Source: Trema orientale
Lineage: Eukaryota; Streptophyta; Magnoliopsida; Rosales; Cannabaceae
Length of the DNA: 64,000 nt
NCBI GenBank assembly: GCA_002914845.1
Contig: JXTC01000521.1
Coordinates: forward strand, 12,496 to 76,495
Reading direction: 5' to 3'
Both the position numbers and the translations under genes were made by a program. Under the pieces are notes generated by a model, which did no database searches, was not told the DNA's origin, and was given only the letters and a program-made list of their open reading frames with translations. Below, piece by piece: positions 48,207 to 62,300 of the stretch (the stretch's first letter is position 1; each line of letters begins with the position of its first letter).

Positions 48207-49405
48207 CCTAACATCTTTTATGTTGCATGTTAACGGAGGCGAAATAGGTAATGTTGTAAGCTAAATCTGCATTTTATGGGCACCATTTTTTCGAGGCGGC
48301 TAATGTGAAGAACTGTAGTGGCTTCTTTGTTTTGTTGAGTCAGAAGTGTCTTCTTTCATGCATTGAGAGTTGGACCTATTATAAGTATATTTTTCTGACC
48401 ATCCTTGGTGTTCTCTTCTTAGAAGACCTCATTTTCCCACCTTGATTATACGTAGGGAGGGCTTTATTCCTTGGAATGCAATGTGAGAAGCAATGTTGAT
48501 CGTGCCCCTGTAGCTTTTTTGATAACCAAGATAACTAAGCTTGTTTGGTCAACTGAGTACCTAAAAGTTGGATGAAAAGCCATTACAATTGATTATTGGT
48601 TTGAAACCAGACAGAATATTGGGTTAAGAACTACATGAATCCTAAGGTTTATCTTGCCAAATGGCCCCCGTGATAAGATACCCGCTTTTACATGTCAAAC
48701 TTGGAGGTGAAAATTTCAGAAAGATGTTGATATAATTATAAAGTTCAATATTGTTCACGTTACAAATAATAATTTGAATTCAGTAGTGTTACAACAACAT
48801 CATTGCTATTTTTCATGTTTTTCCAGTCCTGAATTTTTTTCCCATTCCCGTCATAAGTAGTTAGTTGTACGTGTTAGCTTGATAGGTAAACCACGGTCCA
48901 ACCCAAATAAAAAAAAAATGCAAACAGATAAAATAAAATAAAAACCCTCTTCATAAGTGGTCTATTTGTCAGTAGTTATCACCAAGTCACAATCGTTGTC
49001 ACAAGCTTCCAGTCCATTCAGTCACTGAATAATATGGAATAGTAGAGCCAGTACTATGTCGTGGCACTAGGACAATGGCTCAAAGATATAATGCTGATCA
49101 TCACTGCGTTGCTCTTTTGGATGTTAAAAAAGAAAGTCAGCTGGATAGTCCTGAGAAAAAAGGGGCATAGAAGAGAGAAGACAGCTTAATACATGGGCAT
49201 AACCTGCAGACAATTACTGAACCGATACAATAAAATATCATTTTACTGATAGGGTACAACAAGATTTCCATTAACATGCTTGTGTTTTACTAGTATCGTA
49301 TAAATCAAATGAAACTGTTAATAGTTACACTGAAACGACTTGGAGATTTAGCTTGAGACAAAGTATATTGAACTTCTCCATTTAAAACAATTTTCACACC
49401 AATAA
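48207..49405. other. Convergent 3' regions of two genes
   Basis: This stretch holds the 3' UTR of the polymerase epsilon subunit gene (probably to about 48450) and, from the other side, the 3' UTR of the minus-strand RNA-binding protein gene. No other gene or repeat is recognised. Confidence 0.5.
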
Positions 49406-52400
49406 TTAATATGGGCGATAACGGCGCCCATTCCCAGCAGCGTCGTTATTATGCCTTCCCTTCGAACCACTGCTGCTTTTACCGCCACTTCCACCACCAC
49501 TTCCACCACCACCACCCCTGCCACTCCCTCTCTGATGTGAAGGAGAGGGTTGAGGTTGTGCTCCTGGTTGTTGCCTATGAAGAGAGAAATAGCACCGTTT
49601 AGTCCCTTGATGCATTAAATCAAAGACCAAAGGCTACGCTGACTATTAACACTTTCTTTGTACTATACAGTACACTTCTCCCGCCTCATTTTGAGAAATC
49701 AGCATATTAGGAAATTGTATGGGTTTCATCACATATATTTACAAAAAAAGACTACATGGGACAAATCAAAATGATGGCCACAAAAGAAAATTTACTTACA
49801 AAACATATCCTATCCGTCCATCGGGCAGAAGCATTGGCATCATTGCCATCCCAGAAGGAGTTGGTCCCCGTCCATAGATCAAGGGCTGCAAAAGATACAA
49901 AAATCATCATAAGAATTCTACACACAGAATTGCATAAGTGAACAGCATATAAGATCTTTTCTCTTCACTGGTAATCATATTTATAAAATGAAGTTTTGGC
50001 TTGCAACACTTTATTCAGCTAACAACAAAAAACTTGTATTTAGAAATACGTTAAACACACTTGCATACCCTTATACCTCATATAAAAACAACATAATTAT
50101 AAAGCCAACTAAATCATGTAGAAGTATGCTGGTCTAGGATTCCTGGGAGTCTGTGCGAGCGTGTGGGATGGGAGGGGTTTGAAGCAAATGGGTGATCATT
50201 CTAGTACTATATGTTAAAAAGACAAAAAGAAACAAATTTACAGAGCATGTTTTCACTTTTTCTGTTAAAGAAATAAATAAATGAAGGAAATCAGATGAAG
50301 AAAAGGAAGTTTAAAAAAAAAGGACCATTACTGGGAATAATACACATTATTGATCCATGTGTTTCATTTTGTCTATAAACTGCATGGAAGTCGTATAGAA
50401 ACAATTCCTACATGTCTGACCTGTGCAAAACCAGCAGCAGCACCATAACCTGCACCTAGAGCACCATAGGGACCCCCTACCACACCATAACCAACACGAG
50501 GTGGATAAGCTGGAAGCAACCCTGACTTCTGAGAATTTGGTCCAGAAGACTTTTGATCTGTCTGTGGCTTTGCAAGAGAACATTCCAATATTTGACCTGA
50601 TAATCAAAGAAAACTTTGAAATTACTGAACAATTTAAGTATATTCAAGAAAATGTGATTCAGACCCCAAGAATAATTACCATCAAGCTCGTATTTTTCTG
50701 TGTTCTTTAGTGCTTTCATAGCACTCGACCTATCTGCAAAATGCACAAAACCAATTCTACTCTTTTCCTGTCCAGCCTTTGCAGGCGGAAGCACAACTTT
50801 AGTGATTTTTCCATGGTGTTCAAAGAGCTTCTTTAACTGGTCTTGTGTTACATTTCTCGGTAAATTCTTCACATATACAGCCTTCACCTGCATGAAAAAG
50901 GCTCAATTTAGAGATACCAAATACAATGTCACGATTTCAGGAAAAGAATAGTAACATAATAATAGTAATTCAATGTCAGGGACCCAGTGTAGCAAGCATC
51001 AAGAATAATTGACAATAATATATAACATGCTGCCAGGTCTGCATAATTAGTTAAAAAAATCAAAGCTAAGACGTCTGAACCACAACCAAAATGACAAGAT
51101 AATAAATATGGCTAACAAAGAATGCAGCTCACAAAGGGTAGCAAGGAACCAGAAATAGCTCACGGTTCATAGTTTATAATACACTGTTCAAGCAATGTCA
51201 TAATGTACAAAACCAAATTGAGAGTCATCCAAACAAGCTCATTTATCATCAGAAATATTAACTAGATAAGGTAAAATTGACTTATGATTCTTCAGTCCAA
51301 CTCACCAAGCAATAACTATTGTTCACGTTCTGTCAGAACAACTCTATCAAATATCGGTCGGTACCGCTCAAAGGGTATAAAGTAGTAGAATTTATAAACA
51401 TCACTTTGTCTTAGCATGCTGAGTATGTTATGAAAAATATCTAAAACATAAAACTTAACAAGAACCTGAGAAGCTGCAGAAGATTCAGCATTTTTGGGGT
51501 CAGCCCAGCTCACTGTTGGAGCATTATCACCTAGCTTAAAATTTGGGTTCATCATTTTTTGTCTTGAGAACTCAGCACATGCATGGTTGTAGTAGTCAAT
51601 AAAAGCAAAGCCTCGGTTATTGTGTGTATTCTTCATGTCCTATGATAAAGATTGGGGAAAAAAAAAGAGAAAGAAGCTTTAGCCAAAAGAAAGAAAAACA
51701 AATGACAGAAAAGAAAAAGAAAAGAGACAAGTGAAAATAAAATGACAAAGAAGAGTATACGTACTGTCAAAAAGATATTCAAGGAAAAAAATCTAGAGGA
51801 TATAATAACAGATAATGTCAACATTTTAACCAAAACTACAAAAGAGATAAATAACCATGCTGCACTAACCTTAACCAGTTCCACACCAGTAACACCAGGC
51901 CCTATATTTGTCACAACCTTCCTCAGATCTTCATCTCCCCAGCTCCTTGGAACATTACCAATGAACAAACGGTGCTTAGCTTGAGATGTCGAACATTTGA
52001 CCCTTTTACCCTGAGAGAGAAAGAGAGAGTGAGAGAGAGATTTAATACAAACTTACAGTAGCACATAAAGTGATCAAAATGCGAAAATCAAAGTGTAACA
52101 AAACTATAGTTAAAAAAATTATCTCACAACTGATAGACTTTTTGGTCAGTAATCACCGTTTTGAAAAGAGTGAATATAAGTAAATAGGTTACCCTACCTT
52201 AAATTCAGTATTGTTCAACTCATTGATGGCTTTAGAAGCCATTTCAACATTTCTAAACGTGACAAATGCAAAGCCCTTGTTCTCACTCAAATCTTTGCCT
52301 TTCATAATTCGTACCTGTTGTGAACAAACAATATGGAATTATTACAGATGTTTATTATAGAATCTAAGAGAATTCTTTGTAAATAAAATGCAGCGTACCT

Positions 52401-52821
52401 CTACAACTTCCCCCACAGACTCACAAAAATGTTTTAAATCTTCTTCAGAAGCATCATGAGGAATGCCACCAACATAAACTTCAGAACCATGTGGAGGAAG
52501 GGCGAGAAGCTCAGCATGTTTTTTCTTTTCATCCTCATCTTCAACCTTAGTACCATCACTGCCATCAGCATTATCAATATCTTCATCTTCCACTTCCTCT
52601 TCCACCTCCTCCTCCTCCTCCTCTTCTTCCTCCTCCTCTTCTACTTCTTCTTCCACCTCTTCTTCAATTTCTTCTACCTCTTCTTCTTCTTCTACTTCTT
52701 CATACTCAACCTCTTCCTCCATTGCCTCTTCAGGATCATTGTCTCCATCAAGATCAATCTTCTCATCAGACTCGACTGGCTTAGCAGCCGATGATGATGC
52801 TTGTGCCTTAGCCCTTGGCAT
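49406..52821 (-). CDS. hnRNP Q/R-like protein with three RRMs (LIF2-related)
   Basis: Eight coding exons on the minus strand (52821-52399, 52314-52198, 52010-51870, 51639-51466, 50887-50680, 50596-50421, 49885-49800, 49574-49406) join in frame to 497 residues. The N-terminal third is strongly acidic, with long Glu runs (about 30-105). RRM1 (about 113-188) has VYVGGI and KGFAFVTF, RRM2 (about 193-275) has LFIGNV and RGFAFIDY, and RRM3 (about 289-363) has VYVKNL and RIGFVHF. A Gly/Tyr/Pro linker, MLLPDGRIGYVLQQPG, and a Gly/Ser/Arg tail ending RRYRPY follow. This layout matches Arabidopsis LIF2 (At4g00830), a nuclear hnRNP that works with LHP1. The LIF2 paralogues At3g52660 and At2g44710 cannot be excluded by eye. 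All junctions are GT-AG and phase-consistent. Confidence 0.92.
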
Positions 52822-52830
52822 GTTATGTAC

Positions 52831-53946
52831 CTAATAATATAAGCTTGCAAGGCAACTGTGAAGAAGGCACAGAGGCCAGAAGAATTCAAGGGTCGAAGTA
52901 TACACAAATCGAAAGGAGGAAACAAAATGAAAGGCCAAAAGGAGTTGCAGAATATGATTCTCAATTGAACCCATTTCATGAGATAAAACTCAAGGAGGTT
53001 GCAATTTGGAGGAGTTCTATTAAGGACCATTGATATCATAAGTAGCAGTCATAGAGATAGGTGATGTTTGAATTATAATTATGACGATTACGAAGGTGGT
53101 TGTGAAAAAGAAAGAAATAAATTTGTTGAATAAGACTGATGTCCAGAAAAATCATATTGGAAAGTTTAAGTCTTTAACTATCTTCATTCGCGCGGGTGCA
53201 TTTTATCCCCCATTAGAAAGTAGGAAAAACAAAAAAATCAGAATATAAGATTCAAGGAAATGAACAATACATAATAGAAACAGAAACTATGGTACAACAA
53301 TGGAGATACTATTACCTTAATGCACATAAAAGACAAAATAAAGAACTGTACAATGTCCTAACCAGATTTAGGCAGATATAACAGGAAAACACAGCCACAA
53401 CATAGAGAAGATTCAAGCCACAACGTTGTTTAATTTAATCTGTTCAAAAAATAAAAAATAAAAAATAGACATACCAAGCTGTGTACCTTTTTTGCAATAA
53501 ATTGTTAAACCAGAACTGAAATGGGTAGTATATACATATATAAAAGATTTCTTACTAGCTCTACAACTACATACACCCATAGTTACATAGATATACATAT
53601 ATTATATAATATATGCACGTACACACGGAGATGTGCTTAAATAGCTCAATCATTACAAAATGGACCCAAATAATTCAATAAATTCAGAAACCCAGTTGTA
53701 ATGGTACACAACCCGTCTCATATTCTGGCAAACCATAAACAATTAGCCCAAAATTTGAAAAGATAAAGCCATATCTTCTCATCTCAAACCAATTCCACAA
53801 CCCAATTGATTAAAACATAATAACAAAACAGACAATATACATTTCTACTTGAACATCTCAAGCTTAGAATAAGAGAATTAAATGCGTACATATATATATA
53901 TATATGTATATAAATCTAGAGAGAGAGAGAGTAGCGAAGAAGCTAC
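52831..53946 (-). other. Probable 5' leader intron of the RNA-binding protein gene
   Basis: On the minus strand a donor (ccag|gtagctt) lies at 53946/53947, and an acceptor (tattattag) lies at 52831, nine bases before the start codon. The leader exon would cover 53947 to about 54070, a GA/CT-rich stretch. Leader introns are frequent in RNA-binding protein genes. Inferred from splice motifs only. Confidence 0.45.
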
Positions 53947-54079
53947 CTGGAATGAACTCTTTTTTTTTTTTTCTCTCTCTTTTTGGGTCGAAAAAGGTGG
54001 AGAGGCGAGCGAGAATAAAAGTCAGAAGCTTGAGAAAATTTCGTTATTGTCTCACAGTCAGAGCGAGCCCTAACAGACC

Positions 54080-56494
54080 AATTTGGGAATTTTATTCGGA
54101 ATATATATCACCCACCAGAGGGAGACCCATCTGTCATAAATAATTCTCATTTTAAAATTATAATTACGAAAAGAGGCTTGTGGCTTTTTTCTTTTTTTTT
54201 TCAAGGGGAGCTAGTCTAGCTTTTTTTATTGGCTTGTTTGACTGATTGATCATCTTGATGAAACCCTATACAAGGGCTTTTGGGACGTATAGAGCTAGAG
54301 AATAGGGATAGAAATATAATACATTTGCCATTCTACCGAAAAAATGATTGGATAAGAAATAACCACACCGCAATATAATGAGATTATAGTATTAGCATAA
54401 TCTCTCGAGCTTGTTTGGATGTATATATTTATATAATAAATTATTATACATTAATTATATATTTTTATTATTTTAATATCGAAAAAATCCTTGATTTTAA
54501 TTGTAGCCAAAAAAAAAAAAAAAACCTTAAGCTTCTAGTTATAAGAAATAAAATCCTAAGTTTCTTTTATTCTACCAATAAAACTTTGAGTTTCCATTAT
54601 ATCAGATAAAACCTTGAATTTTTGAACTCTATTTAAATTGGGCCCAAAACAATTACTTAATCAAAATTGTGGAAATTTGATTTTTATGGTAATTTTTCAA
54701 AAATAAAAAATAAAAAAATCCTAGATTTTGAAATTGTTTAAAAAATCCCAAATTTTAATTAGAATACCACTTTTGAAAGTACTAAAAAAAATATAACTTT
54801 TTATTAATTGATGATAAGTAACTTGACTGATTGACTTAAGTAACTAGATTAGTTACCCTAAATAACCCAATTGGTTAACTCGAGTACTATTGAAAAATAC
54901 CAATTATGAATAAAAAGTGATATTTTCCTAAATATTTATTCAAAGTGTATTTTAGATAATATTTATTAAAAGTCTTATTTTTTAAAATAACTTTTAAAAA
55001 GTGATATTTATCTAAATAAATCCTAGATTTTTCTAAAAATTCAACCCATCTAGGATTTTTCAATTTTTTGTACTTTGAGCCTCGAATTTTATAAGAAGCC
55101 TGTCAAAATTTGGTATGATTTGTCTTTTAGGCTAAATAGCTAAATTGTGGATAGTTATTTGAAAAATGGCCGTTTTTTCAAACACTATTAAACAATGGTT
55201 GAATTTTGAAACTTATTTAAAAAAATTACCGTTTTTTATATTTCATAGATTAGAATAATTTGATTTATTATTTAAAAAATTGATTTATTTTGTAAAAAAT
55301 AGATTTATTTATAAAAAAAAGATAAACTAAAAAACAACCACATATCAAAATAAAATTATAAAATGATCGTTTATTAAATTGGCGTAAAAACTGCCATTTT
55401 TTAAATTAATCTAAAAAAAGAGACATTTCTTATAAATACTCAAACATGTAACACAATTCGCTATTTTATACTCTTAAAACTTTTTTTTTCGTTCAACTAA
55501 ATGATGTCAAATTTTTTTATATAGATTCAACATCATTTTCATCCCAATTGACATGTTTAACAAGAAGAATAACCTTATACAATAGCGCATGATACTGCAC
55601 ACTAAGAATGAATGGATTATTAATTATCAAAAAAAAAAAAAAAAGAATGAATGGATTGTTGGACTTATTTAGTAGGGTAATTTGATAGAGTTTTATAATT
55701 CAAAAGTTTTATTTAATATAATTAAAAATTCAAGATTTTTTTTGGGCTAAATTTTAAAAAACATAAGGTTTTTTATTTGTAGGGTTAATAATATAAAAAT
55801 ACCCTCAAGTTTAGATAATCTGCAAAAAAAATAACGTAACGTTTGAGTTTTGCATATTAATACCATGAAAATTTGAAATTTTCACAAATATCTACCCTTT
55901 AGTGACTAATTAAGTGATGGGGGACAATATCTGTACCCCTCATATCGATAAAATGACTAAAAAGGATCATTTAAATTATGAGAAAAGTTTGTGCACTAAA
56001 TGATTTCCATTCTCATCTCTTGGCCTTACCATTGTCCCACTTTCCCTTTCCCCCTCTCCTTCCCAAGTGACATATTTTTGTTCACCATTTTTTTTTTCGT
56101 TTTTAGTTACTCTCCCTTTAGCTACTCACGCCCAATCTGTTTGGTCTACATCATTTTGTTTTGATACATATATACACACATATATAATTACGATAAAACA
56201 TTCCTATTCCAAACACGAGAAAATAAGTTAACCAAAAAAAAAAAAAAAAATAAAACCAAAACCACTATCAAACAAAATTAAATCAAAACTTTCATATTAT
56301 GTCTTCTTTTCAAACTTGTTTAATTATAAGTTTAATAAAACTCCAATTATACCAAAAACGCATTCGCTTTACATAATCCAAATAAATACTAACAAACGAA
56401 AAAGGTAGGAAAATGAAAAAATTTTGGTGCATGTTTGTGATTGAGTCTGTTATTGCAAAATTAATGGGGTACATAGTTTTGGAAGTTTGGGATG
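54080..56494. other. Intergenic; short imperfect repeats
   Basis: AT-rich DNA without a gene. At about 54530-54620 and 55790-55930 there are runs of diverged modules of 30-40 bp of the type aataccctcaagtttag / aaaactttgagtttcc, similar to modules at about 34985-35150 and 40700-40800. Confidence 0.5.
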
Positions 56495-56502
56495 TAAACA
56501 AG

Positions 56503-58847
56503 TAGAGCTATCACGAGGGTCAGGCTGGCCCATTAGCACGGTAGCATGGCAAGGCATGTTGTGGGTCGTGCCAGACATGTCATGATCATGTGGATCATGG
56601 CGGGTTAATGAATCAGGCATGATGGGCTAAGTATGGCACGTCACGGCCCACAGGCACGGTACGTCACTACAGGCTAGCACAATAGGCACGACACATTAAC
56701 AAGTTAAATATATGTATTATTATTATTTTGTTTTTCCTTTATACTTGTCTTTTTAGTTTTTTTTCTATTTTAATTAGTATCTCAAATAGAATTGTTAGGT
56801 AGGTCGTTAAAGATTGGGAGGATGATATATCTATGACAAGGAAAAAGGAGAAAAAAGTAATGTAAAAAATATACTACACAATATAGGAAGAAGATTTTGT
56901 AAATTTGGAGCCAAACAACAACGAGGAAAATGAATTTATAATTAAGTAGGTGCAATGCAAACCTAGTTAAGGTAAAATTTTACATTAAATTTACCTTTAT
57001 TTTTTATATAAATTCGAATTATCCTAAACCCTAAAAAAAATTTAATAAAAGGGACACCAAAACTAATAAAGTTTATTAATTAGATTGGACAATTTTGACT
57101 AAAAAGACTGGTACGTTTAACCACTTGGGCTATCATGTCACGACACAAAAGTATGACACAGCACGGGACCTTAAAGCATAGGCCAGCAGGCCGTGCCGGG
57201 CCAGTGATTTTATACTATGGGTTGGCATGGCATGACATGACATGAAAGTACGTTTTGTTGGGAAATTGAGGTTTCAATCTTACTCACTCTTATTTTGAAG
57301 ATAACAAACATTTGATTTAGTACTAATGATTTAACTTAAGTATGTAGTGAATTAGCTTTAAAAGTTCTAACTCAAGTTAATCAAGAATCAAGCTTGAAGA
57401 TGGATGCATATTAGACTTATTATAACCAAGCTTGAAGATGGATGGAAAAAAGCTTGAAGACAAAAATCAAGAATACAAGACTTAGACTAGTAAAGATTAT
57501 ACACTTAGTTCTTGTATTTGAATATGTGTCTACACATTATATGATCTTATATGGCTTAAATTTTTCATAAAATTGGAAATTTTCAAACCAAAACCGTCAA
57601 ACTTGTTTATCTCAAATTAAAATAAGAAATTTATTTTAGACAAGTATTTAAATTGATTTTTGAATTTCTATAGTTTTCATATTATATAAAAAAATCAATT
57701 TATGAAGTCACATTTTGAAAATAATTGAAAAAGACTTGAAATAAAATTCAAATATTGCTCTTGGATAGAATCGGCAGACCTGTCGGTCTGCCTATTCCCG
57801 TGCATATTTTTCAGCAATTTTCATATTCGATCGTTGGAACCGCACTACCAACGGCTAGTATTTTCGGTCGACTGAAAACACACTTTCGGTCTACTGAAAA
57901 TGACAGAATGTCTGTCAAACGATTATAAATGGCTAGTTTTCATTCAAGTCTATAAATAGAAGTTTTTCTAACACTTGAAACAACCTTTAAACATCCTTAC
58001 ACTACTTATATCATATATTCAAGTTGTTCAAATCAATTTTTGTGATTCAAACTTTCAAATCCACTTTTTTACAAAAATCACTTGAGCCAAACTAGATTAT
58101 ATCTTGTGCTTACATCCATTCTCTCTAAGCTTACCTTGTATCAATTATCTTCATTAGAGAGATTCTAGTTGAGTGATTCAACATAAAAACCAAAATAATA
58201 ATTGTGAGGTGAGGTGAGGTTGTCACCGGAGTCTAAACAACCCGAGTGTAGGTGAGGTTGTCACCGGAGTCTAAACAACCCGTGAGTTGGTGAGATTGGT
58301 ACTATTGTCTAAACAATCCGTGTAGGTGAGGATTGGCACCGGAGTCAAAACAATCCAAGGTTAAGCATGATAGAGCTGGAATCAAGACTATTGTAAAGGC
58401 TAGAGTATGCCTAAAAAGAATTCACTCCGTTTGTACAAGGGTCGATCAAGCCCATAATCTTGATCCGAATAGTGGAAGCTCAAAGTAAGTTGCTGAGAGC
58501 CGGGGACGTAGGCAAACCGTCGTATTTGTCGAACCTCGTAAAAACCGAGTTTGTATCTTTTCTATCCCTGCACTATTTAATTTATTACAAGCTATTCATT
58601 TGAGTGTTTGATATTTAGTGTGCTTAATATACTTGATATTATTGCTATATGTTTAGTATTATTACTCATTCAGCCTCAAAGTTTTAAAATAGTGGTTTAT
58701 AGTTTTAAATAGTTGAAAAGTTTCCGAAAAAGTTTTAAAACCCTATTCACCCCCCCTCTTGGGTTGTCAAGCTTGGGCTAACAATATCTAACACGTTTGT
58801 ACCTAACTTAAATGGGTCATGTCAGCACGACACGTTTGATACCTCTA
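56503..58847. mobile_element. Non-autonomous hAT element split by a solo LTR
   Basis: The element starts tagagctatca, and its end read back is tagaggtatca. It is flanked by the perfect 8-bp repeat TAAACAAG (56495-56502 and 58848-58855). Without the inserted LTR and its duplication it is about 802 bp. The ends contain repeated ggcacg, catgg and cacgacac motifs. The termini resemble those of the hAT element at 24458-28962 (tagagctatca). No coding capacity. Confidence 0.9.
57256..58793. mobile_element. Solo LTR (fossil, probably Copia), 1538 bp
   Basis: The element starts TGTTGGG and ends TAACA. It is flanked by the perfect 5-bp repeat CGTTT (57251-57255 and 58794-58798), as expected of LTR-element integration. 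A cacccccccctcttggg-type tract near the end is common in Copia LTRs. It contains four diverged copies of a unit of about 39 bp with caccggagtctaaacaa (about 58206-58360). No internal coding region is present, so it is a solo LTR left by recombination. It lies inside a hAT element and is therefore younger than it. Confidence 0.88.
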
Positions 58848-58855
58848 TAAACAAG

Positions 58856-59310
58856 TTATTTAAATAAAGGGTGAGTTTGGGATTAAAATTATTTTCATGG
58901 CACATGAAATTATATATATACCCCAACTTTGCATAAAGGCATTCCATTGATCAATAAAATAACTAAAAGAGATAATTTAAGAAAGAAAAAAAAGAAAAAG
59001 AAAAAAGCACCCAATCTTCATCTATCCTTCTTTTTCAATTTCCCAGGAACATTCCTATTCAAAATTTCCTCCATCATTTGCTTCAAAATTTCCTCCATCA
59101 TTTGCTTTATTATTTTTTAAAAAATTTCTTTTTATATGTAATTCATCTCTTCCATTTATAATTTCTTTGATAATCTCTTTAATGTTAAATTAAAGAATAG
59201 GAAGTGAAATTTTTTTACTTTATACCAAATTTGCTTTGATTTTTTTTTTTTATTTTTTTTCTAATACCTATGTTTCATTTTATTGTGTTAATTGTTTGTT
59301 TATCTCATAG
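58856..59310. other. Intergenic, no gene seen
   Basis: AT-rich DNA. A segment of about 25 bp (caaaatttcctccatcatttg) is duplicated in tandem at about 59060-59107. Confidence 0.55.
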
Positions 59311-62300
59311 TTTTTTTTTTTTTGATAATAATGGCTAGGAAAATTCATTAAAATAGGAGATCATCAACGACTAAATTACAAACACATGGTGGCGTTTCAT
59401 TAAGCCAGATCTACTGCTAGTGGACATAAAACCAAACTCAGGTAGGTTAAGAGAAACTTTGTTACTGGATACAGGAATAAACTCACAATGAACATGACCC
59501 AGCATATTACAAATGACTCTAATGTCAGTGATAAAAGAGCTAGCCACTAAAAGAGAAGGATTTTCCTTGAAGGTATAATAAGCAGCTAGAGAGGAGACCT
59601 CCACCTCATTAACCCGGAGGTCCTTTGCAATATAGAAATTTAAGCCTTCACGAATAGCTAAGTAGTGGTCCAACAAGATATCAAAATTTCTTGTAAAGCG
59701 GTAAGCAAGTGTGTAAGACACAGCTCCGTTGGAGTCCCGAATAACGGCTCCTATTCCAGTAAAACTGGACTGGTGAACAGTGTGTACCCCGATGTTAAGT
59801 TTGAGTTGTCCGTGGCATGGCAGAGTCCAATTAGAGGCAGGTGTTTGATGGGTTCTCAGGATTGTTCTGACATCGTGCTACCCATTTTTGTACTCCACTA
59901 TCCAATCTTCCACAGTATGAAGAATAACGTCTGGGGACGAGGTTGACTGCCATGGATGACATTGTTTCTTTCTCTCCAAAGTAACCAAGAAAGGACATAC
60001 CAGGTTTCTAGGTCAGTCTTTGAAAGGTGATCACTACAAAAAATAGCTAGGCCAGTGAAGGAAATCCCAACAAAGTCAACCAAAACTTCCCAAAAGCAAC
60101 TTCTGTTCCAAACCAATTGCGAAGAAGGACAAGAAAAGATAGCATGCAGGGTTGTGTCATTTGCCTTTTGGTAGTGCGGACAAGTGTTTGAGCAGGGGAC
60201 ATCATAAGATGAGAGATTGAAATAGGAGGGGATAATATCATGGAAAGCTCGTCATATAAAAATCTTGACCTTGTTTGGAATATGTAGGCTCTAAAGATGC
60301 CTCCACCACTTTGACATAAAACCAATCCCTAACCCTAAAGTTTGATTCCTCATGTTCTTCATTGCTTTATATCCAGTTTTAACTGAGTAAACCCTATTTT
60401 GGTTATAATGCCAGACCATTCGATCTTGATTCTTACTATATCTCAACGGGATATTTAGGATTGTAACTGTATCAACCGGCCAAAATAGTGTTCGTATACG
60501 GTTAGAGTCCTAGATGCCTTGACCAATCATCAAATTTGACACCTTTAAGTTCCTTGTAGAATCAGATGGGACTATAATCGGTTTAAATAAGTGAGGTCTT
60601 GGAAGCTAAGGATCATTGAATACCTGCAAAGACTGGCCAGATCCCACTTTCCATCTGAGCCCCACTTTGAGGCCATCTCGGCCCCAAATGATTCCCCTCC
60701 AAGCTGCACTACAGTTTGTCCCTAGGTTGACATCCAAGAAATCCTTTGTTCTGAAGTATTTATGCTTCAAAATTTTGCTTACCAAGGACTCTTGATTTTG
60801 ACATATTCTCCAAGCTAGTTTTGCTAACATTACTTGATTGAAGATTTCTATGTCCTGAAAGCCCATTCCTCCCTTAGACTTTTCCATACAGAGTTTTTCC
60901 TAGTGCCAACAATAGAGTTTCCTTTTCTCGTTTGTGCTATCCCACTAAAAATAAGCAGCCATCCCGTGAAGGTTATGAACAAGAGATTGAGGAAGCTTAA
61001 AGATACTCATAGCATAAGTTGGAATAACTTACGCCACTGACTTGATGAGAATTTCTTTTCCACCAACTGAAAATATTTTTTCCCTCCAAACTTGGAGCTT
61101 CCCCTGAACACGTTGCTTGATAGCTATAAAATTCGCCCACTTATTTCTGCCTATAAAGGGTGGAATGCCCAAATATTTGTCATGAGTGTGAGTAAAAAAT
61201 AAGCCAAGAGCTAGTTGGATAGAGGCGTGCATGTCGTCTTTAACATTTGGGCTGAAAGTAATGGCAGACTTCTGAAAATTAATAAACTAGCCCGACGCTG
61301 CTTCATAGGTGGCTAAGATATACTTCACAACCTGGATCTCAGCCAAGTTTGCTCTATAGAATAAGAGGTTGTCATCTTCAAAAAACAAGTGGGACACTTT
61401 TGGCCTTCCACAGGAACATGATAAACCAGTGAAAGTTCTTTTCTCCTCTACATATCTGATAAGGGATGAAAGACCTTCAGCACAAATCAAGAATAGGTAC
61501 AGAGAAATGGGGCATCCTTGACGGATTCCTCGAGAGGGGATTACTGAACCAGTAGGTGTCCCATTAATGACGAAATCAAATCTAGCAGTGGATACGCAAT
61601 TGAGCACTGTTATAGTCCAGGAGGCATTGAAACCCATCTTTGTTAACATTGCTTCAATGAAACACCATTCAACCTAGTTATACACCTTGCTCATGTCTAA
61701 CTTGAGAGCTGCCCAGCCATTGTTATCCCTTGTATTCCTTCTTAGAGAATGCATTACTTCAAAAGAGGTTATAACATTGTCTGTTATCAAATGACCCGGG
61801 ACAAAAGCACTTTGGGACTCGTCAATAATCTCGAGGATGACTCTCTTTGGCCTTGTTGCAATTGCTTTAGTAACAATCTTGTATAGGACATTGCACAAGC
61901 TCACAGGTCTGTAGTCTGAGACCTTTCTTGGGTTTTTTGTTTTCGGAATTAGCACCACATTTGTCTCATTAAACCCATCAACTAATAGATTTCTACTGAG
62001 GATTTTAATACATACCTCGGATATAGCCTTGCCAATAACCTTCCAGTATCGTTGGTAGAAAATTACATGGAAGCCATCCGGTCCCGAGGATTTGGTCGAG
62101 CCCATAGAAAACACCATATCTTTGATTTCCTCCTCTGTATAAGGAGCTTGTAGATATTCAGTCATGGAGTCGGTCACACGTCTGTTGACACAATATATAA
62201 TCTAGAGAGTTGATGAATTATTCGGCCAGGTACTAGAGAAGATATATGAGAAATATTCTTCAACAGTACTGATGATTCCGTCTCTATCATCATGCCAAAC

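Noticed and set aside
52456-52794. Phe/Leu-rich plus-strand frame resembling a membrane protein
   Set aside because: It is the antisense of the Glu-rich stretch (GAA/GAG codons) of the RNA-binding protein gene.
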